From a virus, in IMG/VR virus record IMGVR_UViG_3300033153_013152, positions 109,366 through 173,365 of that record: 64,000 nucleotides of DNA. The stretch is one strand, 5' to 3'. The notes beneath the pieces were generated by a model, which saw only the letters and a program-made list of their open reading frames with translations, made no database searches and had not been told where the DNA came from. The position numbers and the translations under genes are program-made. Shown here one piece after another: positions 27,300-36,601 of the stretch (position 1 is its first letter; each line of letters begins with the position of its first letter).

Positions 27300-27545
27300 T
27301 TAATATCCCCTCTTTTTATCAACTGCTTTTTGTAATTTTGATTTGTTCTCTACCCTTTCAACACTTTTATTTTCCTTAATTTGAGAAATAATTTGTGCAA
27401 CTTTTCTACTCAACTCATCTACAGTAACCTTTAACAAAGAAACACTTTCTTTGAGTACCAACACGTCCTTACCAACCTTTTCATTCTTTTCGTCTACTTT
27501 TTTAAATTTATCATTCAACATATCTTCAGCTTGTTTGGATAACAT
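27300..27545 (-). CDS. Short coiled-coil protein, 81 aa
   Basis: A strong GGAGG site lies eight bases before ATG 27545. Almost the whole chain is coiled coil (KESVSLLKVTVDELSRKVAQ) with a basic C-terminus. It shares the VTVD segment with the downstream 77-aa protein. The TATATT-like stretch upstream does not make a convincing promoter. Confidence 0.6.
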   Translation of the reverse strand: MLSKQAEDMLNDKFKKVDEKNEKVGKDVLVLKESVSLLKVTVDELSRKVAQIISQIKENKSVERVENKSKLQKAVDKKRGY

Positions 27546-27599
27546 ATCACAACCTCCTAAATATAATATAGTTTACTACACTTTCAACAAAAAGTTAAT

Positions 27600-28079
27600 C
27601 TACTTTTTAATTTCTTTTAGCATTTTTTCATATGTACCATATTTTTGTTTCATATCTTTAACAACAGAATCCTTATTTTTACCACAAATATAAAACAAAT
27701 ATTTCAAAATTTGTTTATCCGTAACAACTTCTAAATTACAACAAGGACAAAATAATGATGGAAGTTCATATCTAAAATCACCTCTCATAACCTCATCATC
27801 AAAATAATCTTCAATTTCTTCATTATCGGCTTCATATTTAAAATAATTCTTTTGTCCCTCACCATAACAAAATCTAACACAATATTCTCTCTTTTTCTCA
27901 ATAGATAAATCTTCTAGATTTTCCTTCATATGTCCTTCACAAAATGTATGTCCATATTCACAACAATACATTTCTGGCTCACTTAAACACGCATCCCAAC
28001 CAGAATACTCTTCGCCACATACATCACAAACAAACGAACTAGAACTAGAATTACTAACAAAACCCAATCTAACTTTCAT
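27600..28079 (-). CDS. Cys-rich GFVSNSSSSSF protein, 159 aa
   Basis: The N-terminus MKVRLGFVSNSSSSSFVCDV is a motif I associate with uncharacterised phage and bacterial proteins. Three Cys pairs (CDVCG, CCEYGHTFCEGH, CPCC) suggest two or three zinc fingers. The middle is acidic. No function is known to me. Confidence 0.7.
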   Translation of the reverse strand: MKVRLGFVSNSSSSSFVCDVCGEEYSGWDACLSEPEMYCCEYGHTFCEGHMKENLEDLSIEKKREYCVRFCYGEGQKNYFKYEADNEEIEDYFDDEVMRGDFRYELPSLFCPCCNLEVVTDKQILKYLFYICGKNKDSVVKDMKQKYGTYEKMLKEIKK

Positions 28080-28088
28080 TTCTTCCTC

Positions 28089-28874
28089 CTAATATCCTAA
28101 CTCCATCATTCTTTTTTTGAACGTTTCTTTTGGAATAAATCTCGAATCAATCTGATCATACAAATAGATTCCCAATTGTTTACAAGCATTTTCAAAAGAA
28201 GCCTGTTTTCCAGTTACAAATCTTTTTCCCAAAACGGAAGAAATATTAATTAATTTAGTTGCTTCCTTCGAAACTACACAATCAAAAACATATTTATACA
28301 TGTCTACTATTTCATTACTAAAAATAGAATCTTCTACATTTGTCATACCAACAGGACTCGCATTTATCAAAAAATCAAAACTACCATCATTATACTTTAA
28401 CAAACCACCTTCTTGTCTCGAAATTCTTGCATAAGGTATACCACTCTTCTTTAAAACATAACATATAGAATCAGAATATGCCCCAGTACCATATATCATT
28501 GCCTTCTTCGCTCTTCTCAAAATTGGCTCACAAGACCTTTCAAATCCATAACAATCACAATTATAAGCCCTTAAATTTAAAAATTTATCCAAAATAATAG
28601 TATTTGCATTACCCGTCTCTTTTACTGTAACATGTTTATCTGTACAATAACCAGCAGCACATTTTTTAAATGGCATAGATACAGAAAATCCAGTAGCACC
28701 AACATAATACATTGCAGCTACAAAATCACCATAATCCCTAAAATGATTTCCAATGCCCAATGGTTTATAAATAGCATCTATATTATAATAATCAAAAGCA
28801 AAATTAAAAAAAGTAGCACCAAAACTACCTGGTTTAGATGAAATAGAAAAAAATAATTTAGTATCCTTACTCAT
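28089..28874 (-). CDS. Shikimate dehydrogenase-like oxidoreductase (AroE family), 261 aa
   Basis: From ATG 28874 the AroE motifs appear in order: GFSVSMPFKK (substrate loop with catalytic Lys), GNANT, NCDCYGF with the catalytic Asp, MIYGTGAYSDS (NADP-binding loop), LINASPVGM and GKQASFENACKQLGI. So substrate and cofactor residues look intact. Its place between HAD phosphatase and zinc-protein genes in a sugar cassette is odd; reduction of a keto sugar or cyclitol is possible. True shikimate activity is not shown. Confidence 0.75.
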   Translation of the reverse strand: MSKDTKLFFSISSKPGSFGATFFNFAFDYYNIDAIYKPLGIGNHFRDYGDFVAAMYYVGATGFSVSMPFKKCAAGYCTDKHVTVKETGNANTIILDKFLNLRAYNCDCYGFERSCEPILRRAKKAMIYGTGAYSDSICYVLKKSGIPYARISRQEGGLLKYNDGSFDFLINASPVGMTNVEDSIFSNEIVDMYKYVFDCVVSKEATKLINISSVLGKRFVTGKQASFENACKQLGIYLYDQIDSRFIPKETFKKRMMELGY

Positions 28875-29409
28875 TTCTACCCAATTCCCAAACATTATTA
28901 ATTAAATTGTATCTTAACATAATTGCAATACAAGCTTCTGCAATAAATCTATACCCACCCTTCCTAAAAATAGTAAGATCTGCACATTGCTTTACGTGCT
29001 TTAGAGCATCAATTGTTGTAATACCATAATCAGAATTTTTGAGAGATAACCAATCATACAAACCATCTCCAATATAAACAATAGTATGATTTGGAAACAT
29101 TCTTTTTATTATTCTCCACCTTTCCACTGGTTTTACAGACACTATAGATAAATCAAAACCACACTGATCTACTAGTCTCTTTTCGACTATTGAATAGCCC
29201 CTTTTGTCACCAGTAATAAATTTTATTTTTGCTCTCTGCCCCAACTCCTTTAACGCATCCCAATCATCTGGTCCAAATTTTTTCATAAATTTCTCAACAT
29301 TTAAACCATCTATTCTATATCCCATAAATAGAAAATCTGGAGTAACATAGAATGCACCATCAGTTAAACAACCATCAACATCAATCACAACTACAATTTC
29401 TTTAGTCAT
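28867..29409 (-). CDS. HAD phosphatase, KdsC/GmhB-like, 180 aa
   Basis: I chose ATG 29409 (MTKEIVVV), preceded by GAGGGTTTTA. VIDVDGCLTDGAFYV carries the DxD nucleophile motif; FITGDKRGYSIVEKR and YIGDGLYDWLSLKNS complete the HAD site as in KDO-8-phosphate phosphatase. It may dephosphorylate a heptose bisphosphate or KDO-like sugar phosphate. A paralogue lies at 37529-38020. Confidence 0.8.
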   Translation of the reverse strand: MTKEIVVVIDVDGCLTDGAFYVTPDFLFMGYRIDGLNVEKFMKKFGPDDWDALKELGQRAKIKFITGDKRGYSIVEKRLVDQCGFDLSIVSVKPVERWRIIKRMFPNHTIVYIGDGLYDWLSLKNSDYGITTIDALKHVKQCADLTIFRKGGYRFIAEACIAIMLRYNLINNVWELGRNE

Positions 29410-29417
29410 TAAAACCC

Positions 29418-30383
29418 TCAATAGACAATTTCTTTTCTAATAATACAACCCCTACAATTATCCAATACCTTTTGAGCAATTTTCTCTGCACTCAATCCAT
29501 ATTTATCATACAACTTATCTGGAGGTCCAGATTCAGGAAATACATCATTCAGACCTATTCTTTTAACTCCTCTTGTAGAATCAATATCAGATAGAGTTTC
29601 GGCAATAATTGAACCAAAACCACCAACAATTGTATGGTCTTCAACACTAAACAAGCGTTGAGTATCCAATGCACATCTTCTAATAATATCTGTATCTATT
29701 GGCTTCAATGTATGCATATTAACAACTCTAACATGAATTCCTTCATTTTCAATTATCTCTGCAGCTTTCATAACATCTGCCAAAATACATCCTGTAGAGA
29801 AAATTGTTATATCATCACATGAACTTTTTGTAACATATTCTCCTTGACCAAAAACAAAACTTCTATTTTCCATTACATCATCAACAGGTTGGCGACCTAA
29901 ACGCAAATAGTGAGGACAATCCAATTCTGTTTCACACAAATACTTAATTGCTTCAACTGCTTCTGAATATGATGCTGGATTTAAAATTTTCATATTTGGT
30001 AGAGCACGCATAATGCTTACATCTTCAATAGCCATTTGCGTAACCCCATCTTTTCCAATTGCCATTCCCGTGTGCGTACCAACCAAAACTACATTTTTAC
30101 ATCCAGAATAACATAATGAACATCTGATTGTATCATACTTTCCAGTTAAAAATGAACCAAAAGATGATAGAAATACTTTGAATCCATGTTCAGATAAACC
30201 TGATGCTATTCCAATCATATTATTTTCTGCGATACCAACATCAAAATATCTATCTGGAAACTTATCTTGAAATTTTTTTATCTTTGTTGCTCCACCCAAA
30301 TCAGCACTCATTGCAATAAGATTGTCGTATTTTTCACCCATTTCTGGGAGAATATCGCCTAGAGCATCACGAGTAGCTTTCAT
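29418..30383 (-). CDS. Transketolase C-terminal subunit 1
   Basis: The protein resembles the Pyr plus C-terminal domains of transketolase: MSADLGGATKI, VGIAENNMIGIASGLSEHG with the catalytic Glu, HTGMAIGKDGVTQMAIED and LRLGRQPVDD. The matching N-terminal half is encoded immediately upstream (overlap four bases). Together they should transfer two-carbon units with thiamine diphosphate. In this cassette they could make sedoheptulose 7-phosphate from pentose phosphates. Confidence 0.9.
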   Translation of the reverse strand: MKATRDALGDILPEMGEKYDNLIAMSADLGGATKIKKFQDKFPDRYFDVGIAENNMIGIASGLSEHGFKVFLSSFGSFLTGKYDTIRCSLCYSGCKNVVLVGTHTGMAIGKDGVTQMAIEDVSIMRALPNMKILNPASYSEAVEAIKYLCETELDCPHYLRLGRQPVDDVMENRSFVFGQGEYVTKSSCDDITIFSTGCILADVMKAAEIIENEGIHVRVVNMHTLKPIDTDIIRRCALDTQRLFSVEDHTIVGGFGSIIAETLSDIDSTRGVKRIGLNDVFPESGPPDKLYDKYGLSAEKIAQKVLDNCRGCIIRKEIVY

Positions 30384-31147
30384 GATAATTCCTCAATTGC
30401 CTTCTCATATTCTTGCTCATTCGGACATTTACAATGCCAATCTGCATTTCCTTCCATGAAAGAAACACCTTTTGCTTTAATAGTTTCCAATACAAAAAAC
30501 ACTGGAGTTCCACTATCCATACCCCACATATTCAATTCTTTTTCAATATTATAAGCCTTATGGCCATACATAATTCTACAATCCCATCCAAATAATTCTA
30601 TCTTATCTGCAATTGTATCGTAACAAAAATCAATCAATTCACCATCATTCTGAGCCTTATTATAATCTAAAAAACAAATCAAATTACCAAGATCCATTCT
30701 TCCGGCATACATCAATGCTTCCCAAATTTGCCCTTCTTGCATTTCACCGTCACCCAAAATACAAAACACTTTTCCGTCTTCGTTCTTCAATTTCTTTGCC
30801 AAAGCATGACCAATTGCTATGCTCAATCCTTGACCTAAACTACCAGTAGTTGCATCAACAAATGGCAATCTAACCTTATCTGGATGACCCTGAAGTCTAG
30901 AATCAATTTCCCTAAATGTTTCCAATTCTTGGTCTGAAATCTTGCCCTGAATATTTAGCGCAGCATAAATTGCCGGAACGGCATGACCTTTTGATAGAAT
31001 CAACTTATCCTTACCGCCAATATCATAATTCGAATATAATACAGCAATCAATTCAGCAATAGAAAATGAACCACCAATATGACCTGATTTGGATTTATAG
31101 ACCATATCTAAAACTTTTTTTCGAATCAAATTAGGATTTATTTTCAT
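30380..31147 (-). CDS. Transketolase N-terminal subunit 1
   Basis: The ThDP-binding half: KSGHIGGSFSIAELIAVLY, TTGSLGQGLSIAIGHALA and ILGDGEMQEGQIWEALM with the GDG-(24-27)-N motif ending DYNKAQNDG. It is a natural split of the transketolase polypeptide, as in some bacterial and archaeal operons. It overlaps the SIS gene by four bases. Confidence 0.9.
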   Translation of the reverse strand: MKINPNLIRKKVLDMVYKSKSGHIGGSFSIAELIAVLYSNYDIGGKDKLILSKGHAVPAIYAALNIQGKISDQELETFREIDSRLQGHPDKVRLPFVDATTGSLGQGLSIAIGHALAKKLKNEDGKVFCILGDGEMQEGQIWEALMYAGRMDLGNLICFLDYNKAQNDGELIDFCYDTIADKIELFGWDCRIMYGHKAYNIEKELNMWGMDSGTPVFFVLETIKAKGVSFMEGNADWHCKCPNEQEYEKAIEELS

Positions 31148-31803
31148 AAAACCTCACACTTAATAACGTGCTCATCTTGCACTTTTTGCTTCAACAATCC
31201 AACAGCAATATGAGTCAATTTTGAAACAAAATCTTCTGCTACAAAATTGAAATTATTTCCACCTGTCTGACCAGGAAAATTAGATTCCCATAGATTTGTT
31301 GGACATATTACTAAATCAGAAAAATCATTACACTTATTATTTTCATTTCTTGTTACCAATATATTTTTCATCCCCCTTTCTTTTGCAACTTTAAATAATT
31401 GCAATATATTTCTAGAATTTCCAGAACCGGAAAAAGCAAAAACCAAATCATCTTTTTTGCCTTGAAATTTCAATAATTCACTAAAAATAAATTCAAAACC
31501 AAGATCATTACTTATTCCAGTTATGGAAGCCTGATCAGAACACAAATTAACACACTTAAAATTATTTCTACTTATTATTTGAGAATTTTTATCTTCAGAT
31601 ACGAATGGATGTAAATTCAAATCAATGACAAAATTCTGCACAAAAGCCGCTCCTCCTCCATTGGCACAAGCAAATATAGTTCTTTGATTATCATATGCTT
31701 CAAAAATCATATTTATAAATTTATCAATTTTCCCATAACAAACTCTATCAAAAAAATCTCTACTTTCTTTCTCATACAACATTACTTTATCGTAATATTT
31801 CAT
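31144..31803 (-). CDS. SIS-domain sugar isomerase, GmhA-like, 219 aa
   Basis: SIS motifs are CANGGGAAFVQNFVIDLNLH, LFSELLKFQ-type helices and FAFSGSGNSRNILQLFKVAK. The family includes phosphoheptose isomerase GmhA (sedoheptulose-7-phosphate to heptose-7-phosphate), which fits the transketolase that follows. Length (219) is close to GmhA (190-200). It could be a KpsF-like arabinose-phosphate isomerase instead, but it lacks CBS domains. Confidence 0.8.
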   Translation of the reverse strand: MKYYDKVMLYEKESRDFFDRVCYGKIDKFINMIFEAYDNQRTIFACANGGGAAFVQNFVIDLNLHPFVSEDKNSQIISRNNFKCVNLCSDQASITGISNDLGFEFIFSELLKFQGKKDDLVFAFSGSGNSRNILQLFKVAKERGMKNILVTRNENNKCNDFSDLVICPTNLWESNFPGQTGGNNFNFVAEDFVSKLTHIAVGLLKQKVQDEHVIKCEVL

Positions 31804-31921
31804 AATTTTGCCCCTTTGAACAAATTTTACAATACGATTTTACACCAAATTTTCCATCTTTTTGTTTGTGAAAATCTTTCAATTCTTTTACAATATTACA
31901 TTTATTGCATTTCTTATTCAT
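31787..31921 (-). CDS. Small zinc-finger protein, 44 aa
   Basis: From ATG 31921 the frame reads MNKKCNKCNIVKELKDFH, then YCKICSKGQ and ILR before TAA. Two CxxC pairs about 29 residues apart are of the HNH-like or stand-alone zinc-ribbon type seen in phages. It overlaps the SIS gene by 17 bases. Too short for firm assignment. Confidence 0.6.
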   Translation of the reverse strand: MNKKCNKCNIVKELKDFHKQKDGKFGVKSYCKICSKGQNYEILR

Positions 31922-31923
31922 AC

Positions 31924-32427
31924 TTACTTTATCTTATTTGGATTTCCTGCACCAAATCTTCCATGACTATAACAATAATCATCATGTTCACCCATTACTT
32001 TACCATCTCCCCTATGATGATCATCTTCAAACCTAACACAATCATTAAGATGCGCTGTAGAACATTCTAATGCCGTATAATCGGTTTTTGCAATAACTCT
32101 ATGCTTTGTCTTCAATGGAACGCACCATCCTTCTCCTGGACCATATATACGAGATTCCATTTCTCCATTCTCATTTTCCAATAAAACTTCTGCTTCACCT
32201 TCAATTACATAATTTGTTTCAACTTTCTTATCGTGCCACTGAAGAGAACTACGATAACCAGCATTCATATGAATCACTTTATAAGCATAAAATTGATTTA
32301 GCTCCAACCAAATTTCAAAACCCCAAGGCTTGTCTACTCGATACGAACTAATATCTAATTTATGAGATTTACAATTGTCTATTTTTTCTTTGTACTCATC
32401 AAGAGCTTCTTTGATCATCTCATCCAT
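31924..32427 (-). CDS. Cupin, phosphomannose isomerase-like, 167 aa
   Basis: ATG 32427 has AGGAG six bases upstream. The motifs VDKPWGFEIWLELN, SLQWHDKKVETNYVIEGEAE and PLKTKHRVIAK give the cupin histidines and glutamate. It resembles the first cupin at 24108-24497 and probably handles a sugar phosphate or nucleotide sugar in the same pathway. Confidence 0.75.
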   Translation of the reverse strand: MDEMIKEALDEYKEKIDNCKSHKLDISSYRVDKPWGFEIWLELNQFYAYKVIHMNAGYRSSLQWHDKKVETNYVIEGEAEVLLENENGEMESRIYGPGEGWCVPLKTKHRVIAKTDYTALECSTAHLNDCVRFEDDHHRGDGKVMGEHDDYCYSHGRFGAGNPNKIK

Positions 32428-33343
32428 CAACTTCTCCTTTATACAATTTTATCACATCTTCATAAATTTGTAAATATTTTTTTGCCGCAACAATATTTGA
32501 AAAATGATTTAAAGCATATTGCCTACAATCAAAAGGTTTAATTTTTTTAATATTTAACAATGCTTTTGGCAATTCTCTTTCCGAATTACACAAAATACCA
32601 GTTTTTCCATCAACAATCAATTCAGGCAAAGAACCATTGGTTGAACCAATAATTGGAGTACCAGAAATTAAAGCCTCTGATACAGTTAGAGGACAAGCAT
32701 CTGGCAATCTAGTATAAAACAATAAAGCTTTAGCATTAGCCAAAAATTTACTTTTTTCTTTTCCGTTTACTGCACCAACATATTCAATTTTATCATCACA
32801 TGTTAACTTTATATGTTCAATAATCTTTTTATTTTTTCCTGTTCCAGCTATTTTTAATTTAATTCCAAATTGTTTCGCCAACTGAATTGCCGTAAACAAA
32901 CCCTTTCCTTCCCCCCAATCAGTTCCTGCAATCCATGCAAAATAATCTTGCTTTTCTTCTTTGTAAATAAAATCATTTTGATCTACACAAGCATGAACAA
33001 AATACGGATTTCCTGACAATTTTCTAATAAAATCACTTACACAAATAAATCTATAATCACCTTTCCACGGAGAATCATTTGGATCTGAACCACCACCATT
33101 AACTGTACTTACCCACGGAATTCCAAAACGTTCCAAATTCTCACCTTGTCCATGAATAATATCAAATCCTTCTGGAAATTCTGTCACAACAGGAAATGAA
33201 ACTTTATCATATCCCGACCTTACCAACATTACAACTTCATGTCCAAGTTCAATATAGGCTTTCGTGAGTGCTTCTGCAACTCTTTCACTACCCATAGAAT
33301 CTTTTGCAGGAGGAACATAATTACACCACATTACTATTTTCAT
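32420..33343 (-). CDS. GT4-type glycosyltransferase, 307 aa
   Basis: The GT-B fold is indicated by the N-terminal MKIVMWCNYVPPAKDSMGSE (Gly-rich acceptor loop) and the C-terminal ARALLFYTR-like segment followed by SEALISGTPIIGSTNGSLPE, which contains the donor-binding E-x7-E pattern. It is in the middle of the sugar cassette. Donor and acceptor are unknown. Confidence 0.8.
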   Translation of the reverse strand: MKIVMWCNYVPPAKDSMGSERVAEALTKAYIELGHEVVMLVRSGYDKVSFPVVTEFPEGFDIIHGQGENLERFGIPWVSTVNGGGSDPNDSPWKGDYRFICVSDFIRKLSGNPYFVHACVDQNDFIYKEEKQDYFAWIAGTDWGEGKGLFTAIQLAKQFGIKLKIAGTGKNKKIIEHIKLTCDDKIEYVGAVNGKEKSKFLANAKALLFYTRLPDACPLTVSEALISGTPIIGSTNGSLPELIVDGKTGILCNSERELPKALLNIKKIKPFDCRQYALNHFSNIVAAKKYLQIYEDVIKLYKGEVDG

Positions 33344-33344
33344 T

Positions 33345-33953
33345 TTATTTGCCTATCTTTTTTATTATTCCATAATATTGATCACAATAACCACAATTAA
33401 AATTCATATTCGTAAGATCTTCTAATTCTATATTATTTTCTGAAACAAAAGAATCCCAAACAACTTTTAAATGTGACCAATCATGAATAACAACAAAAGT
33501 ACCACCCCTCATAACACTCCTACAAATATTCAAAACATGCCTACAACTACTTCTCAAATCACAATCAATATGTATCAAACTAGCAGAAACTATATCTGTT
33601 TTTTCTCTTATATCTTCTTTAAAAGTTTCTTCATAAATTCCTTTAATTAAAGTAATTTTATCAGGAATTTTACCACCAAATCTTTCAGATAACAAATAAT
33701 TTACATCTTCAAAACTACAACAACCATTACCCTTTTTCCAACAGTGTTCATCAAAAGGTAAACCAATAAAACCATCAAAACCAAATACTCTATTTTTCAT
33801 ATCATTTTCAATTAAATATTCTGCCATAACAGATAGAGTGCCACCCTGAAAAATGCCAAATTCTAAAACATCTCCATCATTTTTTCTATTTTTTATTACC
33901 TCTAAACACTTTCTTAAAACATTACAACCACTTTTATTTATCGAAGTTTTCAT
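33345..33953 (-). CDS. TylF-like methyltransferase, 202 aa
   Basis: DVLEFGIFQGGTLSVMAEYL is a SAM-binding motif I, followed by FGFDGFIGLP, LIHIDCDLRSS and FVVIHDWSHL, as in TylF/MycF sugar O-methyltransferases. I chose ATG 33953 after the upstream GT stop (the frame is open six codons upstream). It may O-methylate a sugar of the cassette. Confidence 0.75.
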   Translation of the reverse strand: MKTSINKSGCNVLRKCLEVIKNRKNDGDVLEFGIFQGGTLSVMAEYLIENDMKNRVFGFDGFIGLPFDEHCWKKGNGCCSFEDVNYLLSERFGGKIPDKITLIKGIYEETFKEDIREKTDIVSASLIHIDCDLRSSCRHVLNICRSVMRGGTFVVIHDWSHLKVVWDSFVSENNIELEDLTNMNFNCGYCDQYYGIIKKIGK

Positions 33954-33954
33954 T

Positions 33955-34761
33955 TCAATATAACCTCTCATTATACAGAGGATGATTCCTCATAATTTCA
34001 GGATGTTTACCTTTGAATTCTTTGCACTTTTGTTTGAAATAAAACCAATCTTCTTGAATATATCTCTCATAATGATCTGCACCAGCATTATCACTATAAG
34101 TCTTATAAAAATCATATAAAAACTTTATTCTCTTCTTTCCTACGCAAGTATAATGAAATACTTGAAAAATCCTTGGATAATCAATATTTAGCTTCTTAAC
34201 GTGTAGTGGAGCATTAGAATCATTACTTTGCCAACCATTGATTTCTGGCCAATAAAGAACATCATTTGACTTAAATGGCATATAACAATCTGGAGTTATT
34301 CTGCCAAATCTTGGAACATAAAAATCATACCAATGCCAAAAATCAGGAGCGAACGCTTTCATATTTACATTTACTCCCATAATATCATTCTTCATACAAT
34401 TCTTCAAAAAAGGTCTCATTGGTACTATAGAATTTTTAGGATATATCTCATCAACTCCACATGGAAAATACCAATCACATTTCAATTCTTTGGCCAAATT
34501 GAGACCATAACCACCCAATTCCATAAAAGTTTGTGGTGGTTCTTCTGGTCTAACATAAAATATTTTTTTACTTTTGTTTGCCCAATTCTTCACAATATTG
34601 GGAGTATTATCAATAGAATGTGGTGGTGCTCCATTCTCAACTACATTTGCCATAGCTCCATCAATTACACAAATATGGTCCACATAATCATGAATGCAAC
34701 TCAACACATAATCAAGAAACATTTCTTCGTTATAAGCAGTTATACTGGCAAAAATTTTCAC
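33955..34761 (-). CDS. Family 2-like glycosyltransferase, 268 aa
   Basis: MKIFASITAYNEEMFLDYVL, HICVIDGA and DWYFPCGVDEIYP with the metal-binding Asp follow the GT2 plan; the C-terminal Trp/His region is close to the 276-aa enzyme at 26223. The role in glycan assembly is inferred from context. Confidence 0.75.
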   Translation of the reverse strand: MKIFASITAYNEEMFLDYVLSCIHDYVDHICVIDGAMANVVENGAPPHSIDNTPNIVKNWANKSKKIFYVRPEEPPQTFMELGGYGLNLAKELKCDWYFPCGVDEIYPKNSIVPMRPFLKNCMKNDIMGVNVNMKAFAPDFWHWYDFYVPRFGRITPDCYMPFKSNDVLYWPEINGWQSNDSNAPLHVKKLNIDYPRIFQVFHYTCVGKKRIKFLYDFYKTYSDNAGADHYERYIQEDWFYFKQKCKEFKGKHPEIMRNHPLYNERLY

Positions 34762-34764
34762 TAA

Positions 34765-35631
34765 TCACCTCAACCAACTTTTATATGGAAACTCTATTCC
34801 ATTATGAGCATAATCTTTTTCTGATAAAACTCTAACTTCTTTAAATTGCCCCTGTCCTGGAATTTCTAAAGTATCCAATAAATTAAAATTATTATCAAAT
34901 TTAAATATCCAAGATTTACAATCATTTCTTTTCTTTCTCAAAGAATTACTAATTGCAGCACCAATATAAAAATTATTTTTTGTTTTTGCCAAACCTCTTA
35001 AAAATTTTTTAATATTTGGTTTTCCAAGATTATAAAAATCTATAGGCACACTTTCTTTTGTTTTTGTTTTCAAGTTATATTTAACAACCCCCTCTATTAT
35101 AGAACTAACAATGTAAAGAATATCACCAACAACGTAAAGATTATGGGTCTTTCTTCCTACATTTTCATAAGTTTCTACATGATTAAAATTTAAATCATAT
35201 TTAGTAACAAAACTAGGATTATTATGATTATGATGACTCATATAATAACCATCATTACAACCAAAAATACAATTTCTATGATCAAGATCTTGTTTACCAA
35301 CAACCTTGCTTTTTCTAAATAATTTTTCAGATTTCGTATCAAAACAATCTATACAATTAATTTCAGAATTAGGTACAATTAAAAAATCATTATAATAAAG
35401 TATACCATGAAGACCAGAACACTTATAAGGAATTATTTCGTGAGTACAATCTTCTTTTAAATTTCTAATAAAATTGCCATCAGTAACAAATAAACTTTCT
35501 TTATTCCACGTTATTCCATAAAAATTAAATTCTAAATTATTTTTAATTGAAGAAATAACATTAAAACCATTATTGTATAAATAAATACCTCTAGCATTAG
35601 TACACAAAAAAACCGGCCATTTTTCGCTCAT
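34765..35631 (-). CDS. Beta-propeller-like protein, paralogue 1, 288 aa
   Basis: It shares the layout of two other genes in the window (36598 and 52196): an opening strand with a hydrophobic face, a Trp-Asn-(K/E)-(E/D)-(S/N)-(L/V/Y)-F-V motif, HHNHNNPSFVTKYD, FLRGLAK, SWIFKFDNNFNL and EVRVLSEKDYAHN. The repeated strand pattern suggests a five- or six-bladed propeller. Function is unknown; linkage to glycosyltransferases suggests sugar binding or a lactonase-like step. Confidence 0.6.
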   Translation of the reverse strand: MSEKWPVFLCTNARGIYLYNNGFNVISSIKNNLEFNFYGITWNKESLFVTDGNFIRNLKEDCTHEIIPYKCSGLHGILYYNDFLIVPNSEINCIDCFDTKSEKLFRKSKVVGKQDLDHRNCIFGCNDGYYMSHHNHNNPSFVTKYDLNFNHVETYENVGRKTHNLYVVGDILYIVSSIIEGVVKYNLKTKTKESVPIDFYNLGKPNIKKFLRGLAKTKNNFYIGAAISNSLRKKRNDCKSWIFKFDNNFNLLDTLEIPGQGQFKEVRVLSEKDYAHNGIEFPYKSWLR

Positions 35632-35640
35632 AAAAATACC

Positions 35641-36601
35641 TCACACCTTAATATTCCATTTACATAAATAATAATCCCTATGTTCATCAATTTTATTTTC
35701 TAAATTTATTTGCGGATACCAACCCAAAATTCTTTTAGCCTTTTCGTTATTGGCTTTTGTCGCCTTCGCTTCTGCTGGCCTAGGTGGTAAAAATTCTTTA
35801 TAAGAACTATCATATCCCAAAGAATGCAAAACAATATCAGCAAGTTCTAAAATTGAATAATTTTTACCAGTCCCTATATTAAATACGTCTCCTTGAAATT
35901 TTTGTTCATTCCTCATTGCTCTCAAATTTGCATCAACCACATCTACAACTGACGTAAAATCTCTTCTCATACTACCATCACCAATAATTGTCAATGGTTC
36001 TTTATCTTTAAGTAATTTCCTAAAAAACAATCCAACAATAGGAGCAACATCTTTCAAATGTATAACTTCTCTTGGACCCCATACATTAAAATATCTCAAA
36101 GAAACACCTTCAATTCCATACAATTTACACCAAACTTTAATATATTGCTCACCAACATATTTGCTCAATGCATATGGATTCAACGGATCTACTTCCATTG
36201 TTTCAACTTGAGGAGGATTATTTTTCAAACCATAAATTGAAGACGAAGAAGAAAATACAATTTTAGGAATATCTAGTTCTCTCATCAATTTAAGAATATT
36301 ATAAATACCACTAATATTGTTATTATGTGCTAAATCTGGATTATGAATTGCAGGTTGAATTCTACTTTGTGCCGCCAAATGAAATACCCCATCTACATTC
36401 TTAAGCCACGATAAATATTTAATTAAATCAACATAATTCGAAATATCTGCATCAATAAAACACACATCATCAATTGGAAGATATTCTCTAAATCCAGACG
36501 AAAAATTATCAATTACATAAACTTCATGACCAAATTCAATTAATCTATCAACCAAATTTGAACCTATAAATCCAGCTCCGACCTGTAACTATATATTTCA
36601 T
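35641..36601 (-). CDS. NAD-dependent sugar epimerase 1, read through a CGGA +1 frameshift, 319 aa
   Basis: ATG 36601 overlaps the upstream stop (ATGA). Frame 0 reads MKYIVTG, then CGG at codon 8 and a stop a few codons later. Skipping the C gives VTGGAGFIGSNLVDRLIEFG, the textbook extended SDR motif, and the frame continues for 319 residues. The protein has SSSSSIYG and the YALSK catalytic Tyr-Lys pair (YALSKYVGEQY), plus RDFTSVVDVVDAN. It is of the UDP-glucose/GlcNAc 4-epimerase type. Confidence 0.88.
36577..36580 (-). other. CGGA recoding site in epimerase 1
   Basis: In-frame GGT CGG AGC. Skipping the C yields VTG-G-AGFIG, an essentially invariant extended-SDR glycine motif. Confidence 0.85.

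Noticed and set aside
27546-27599. Promoter upstream of the coiled-coil gene
   Set aside because: The candidate -10 boxes give an 11- or 16-base spacer, and the latter places the start inside the ribosome site.
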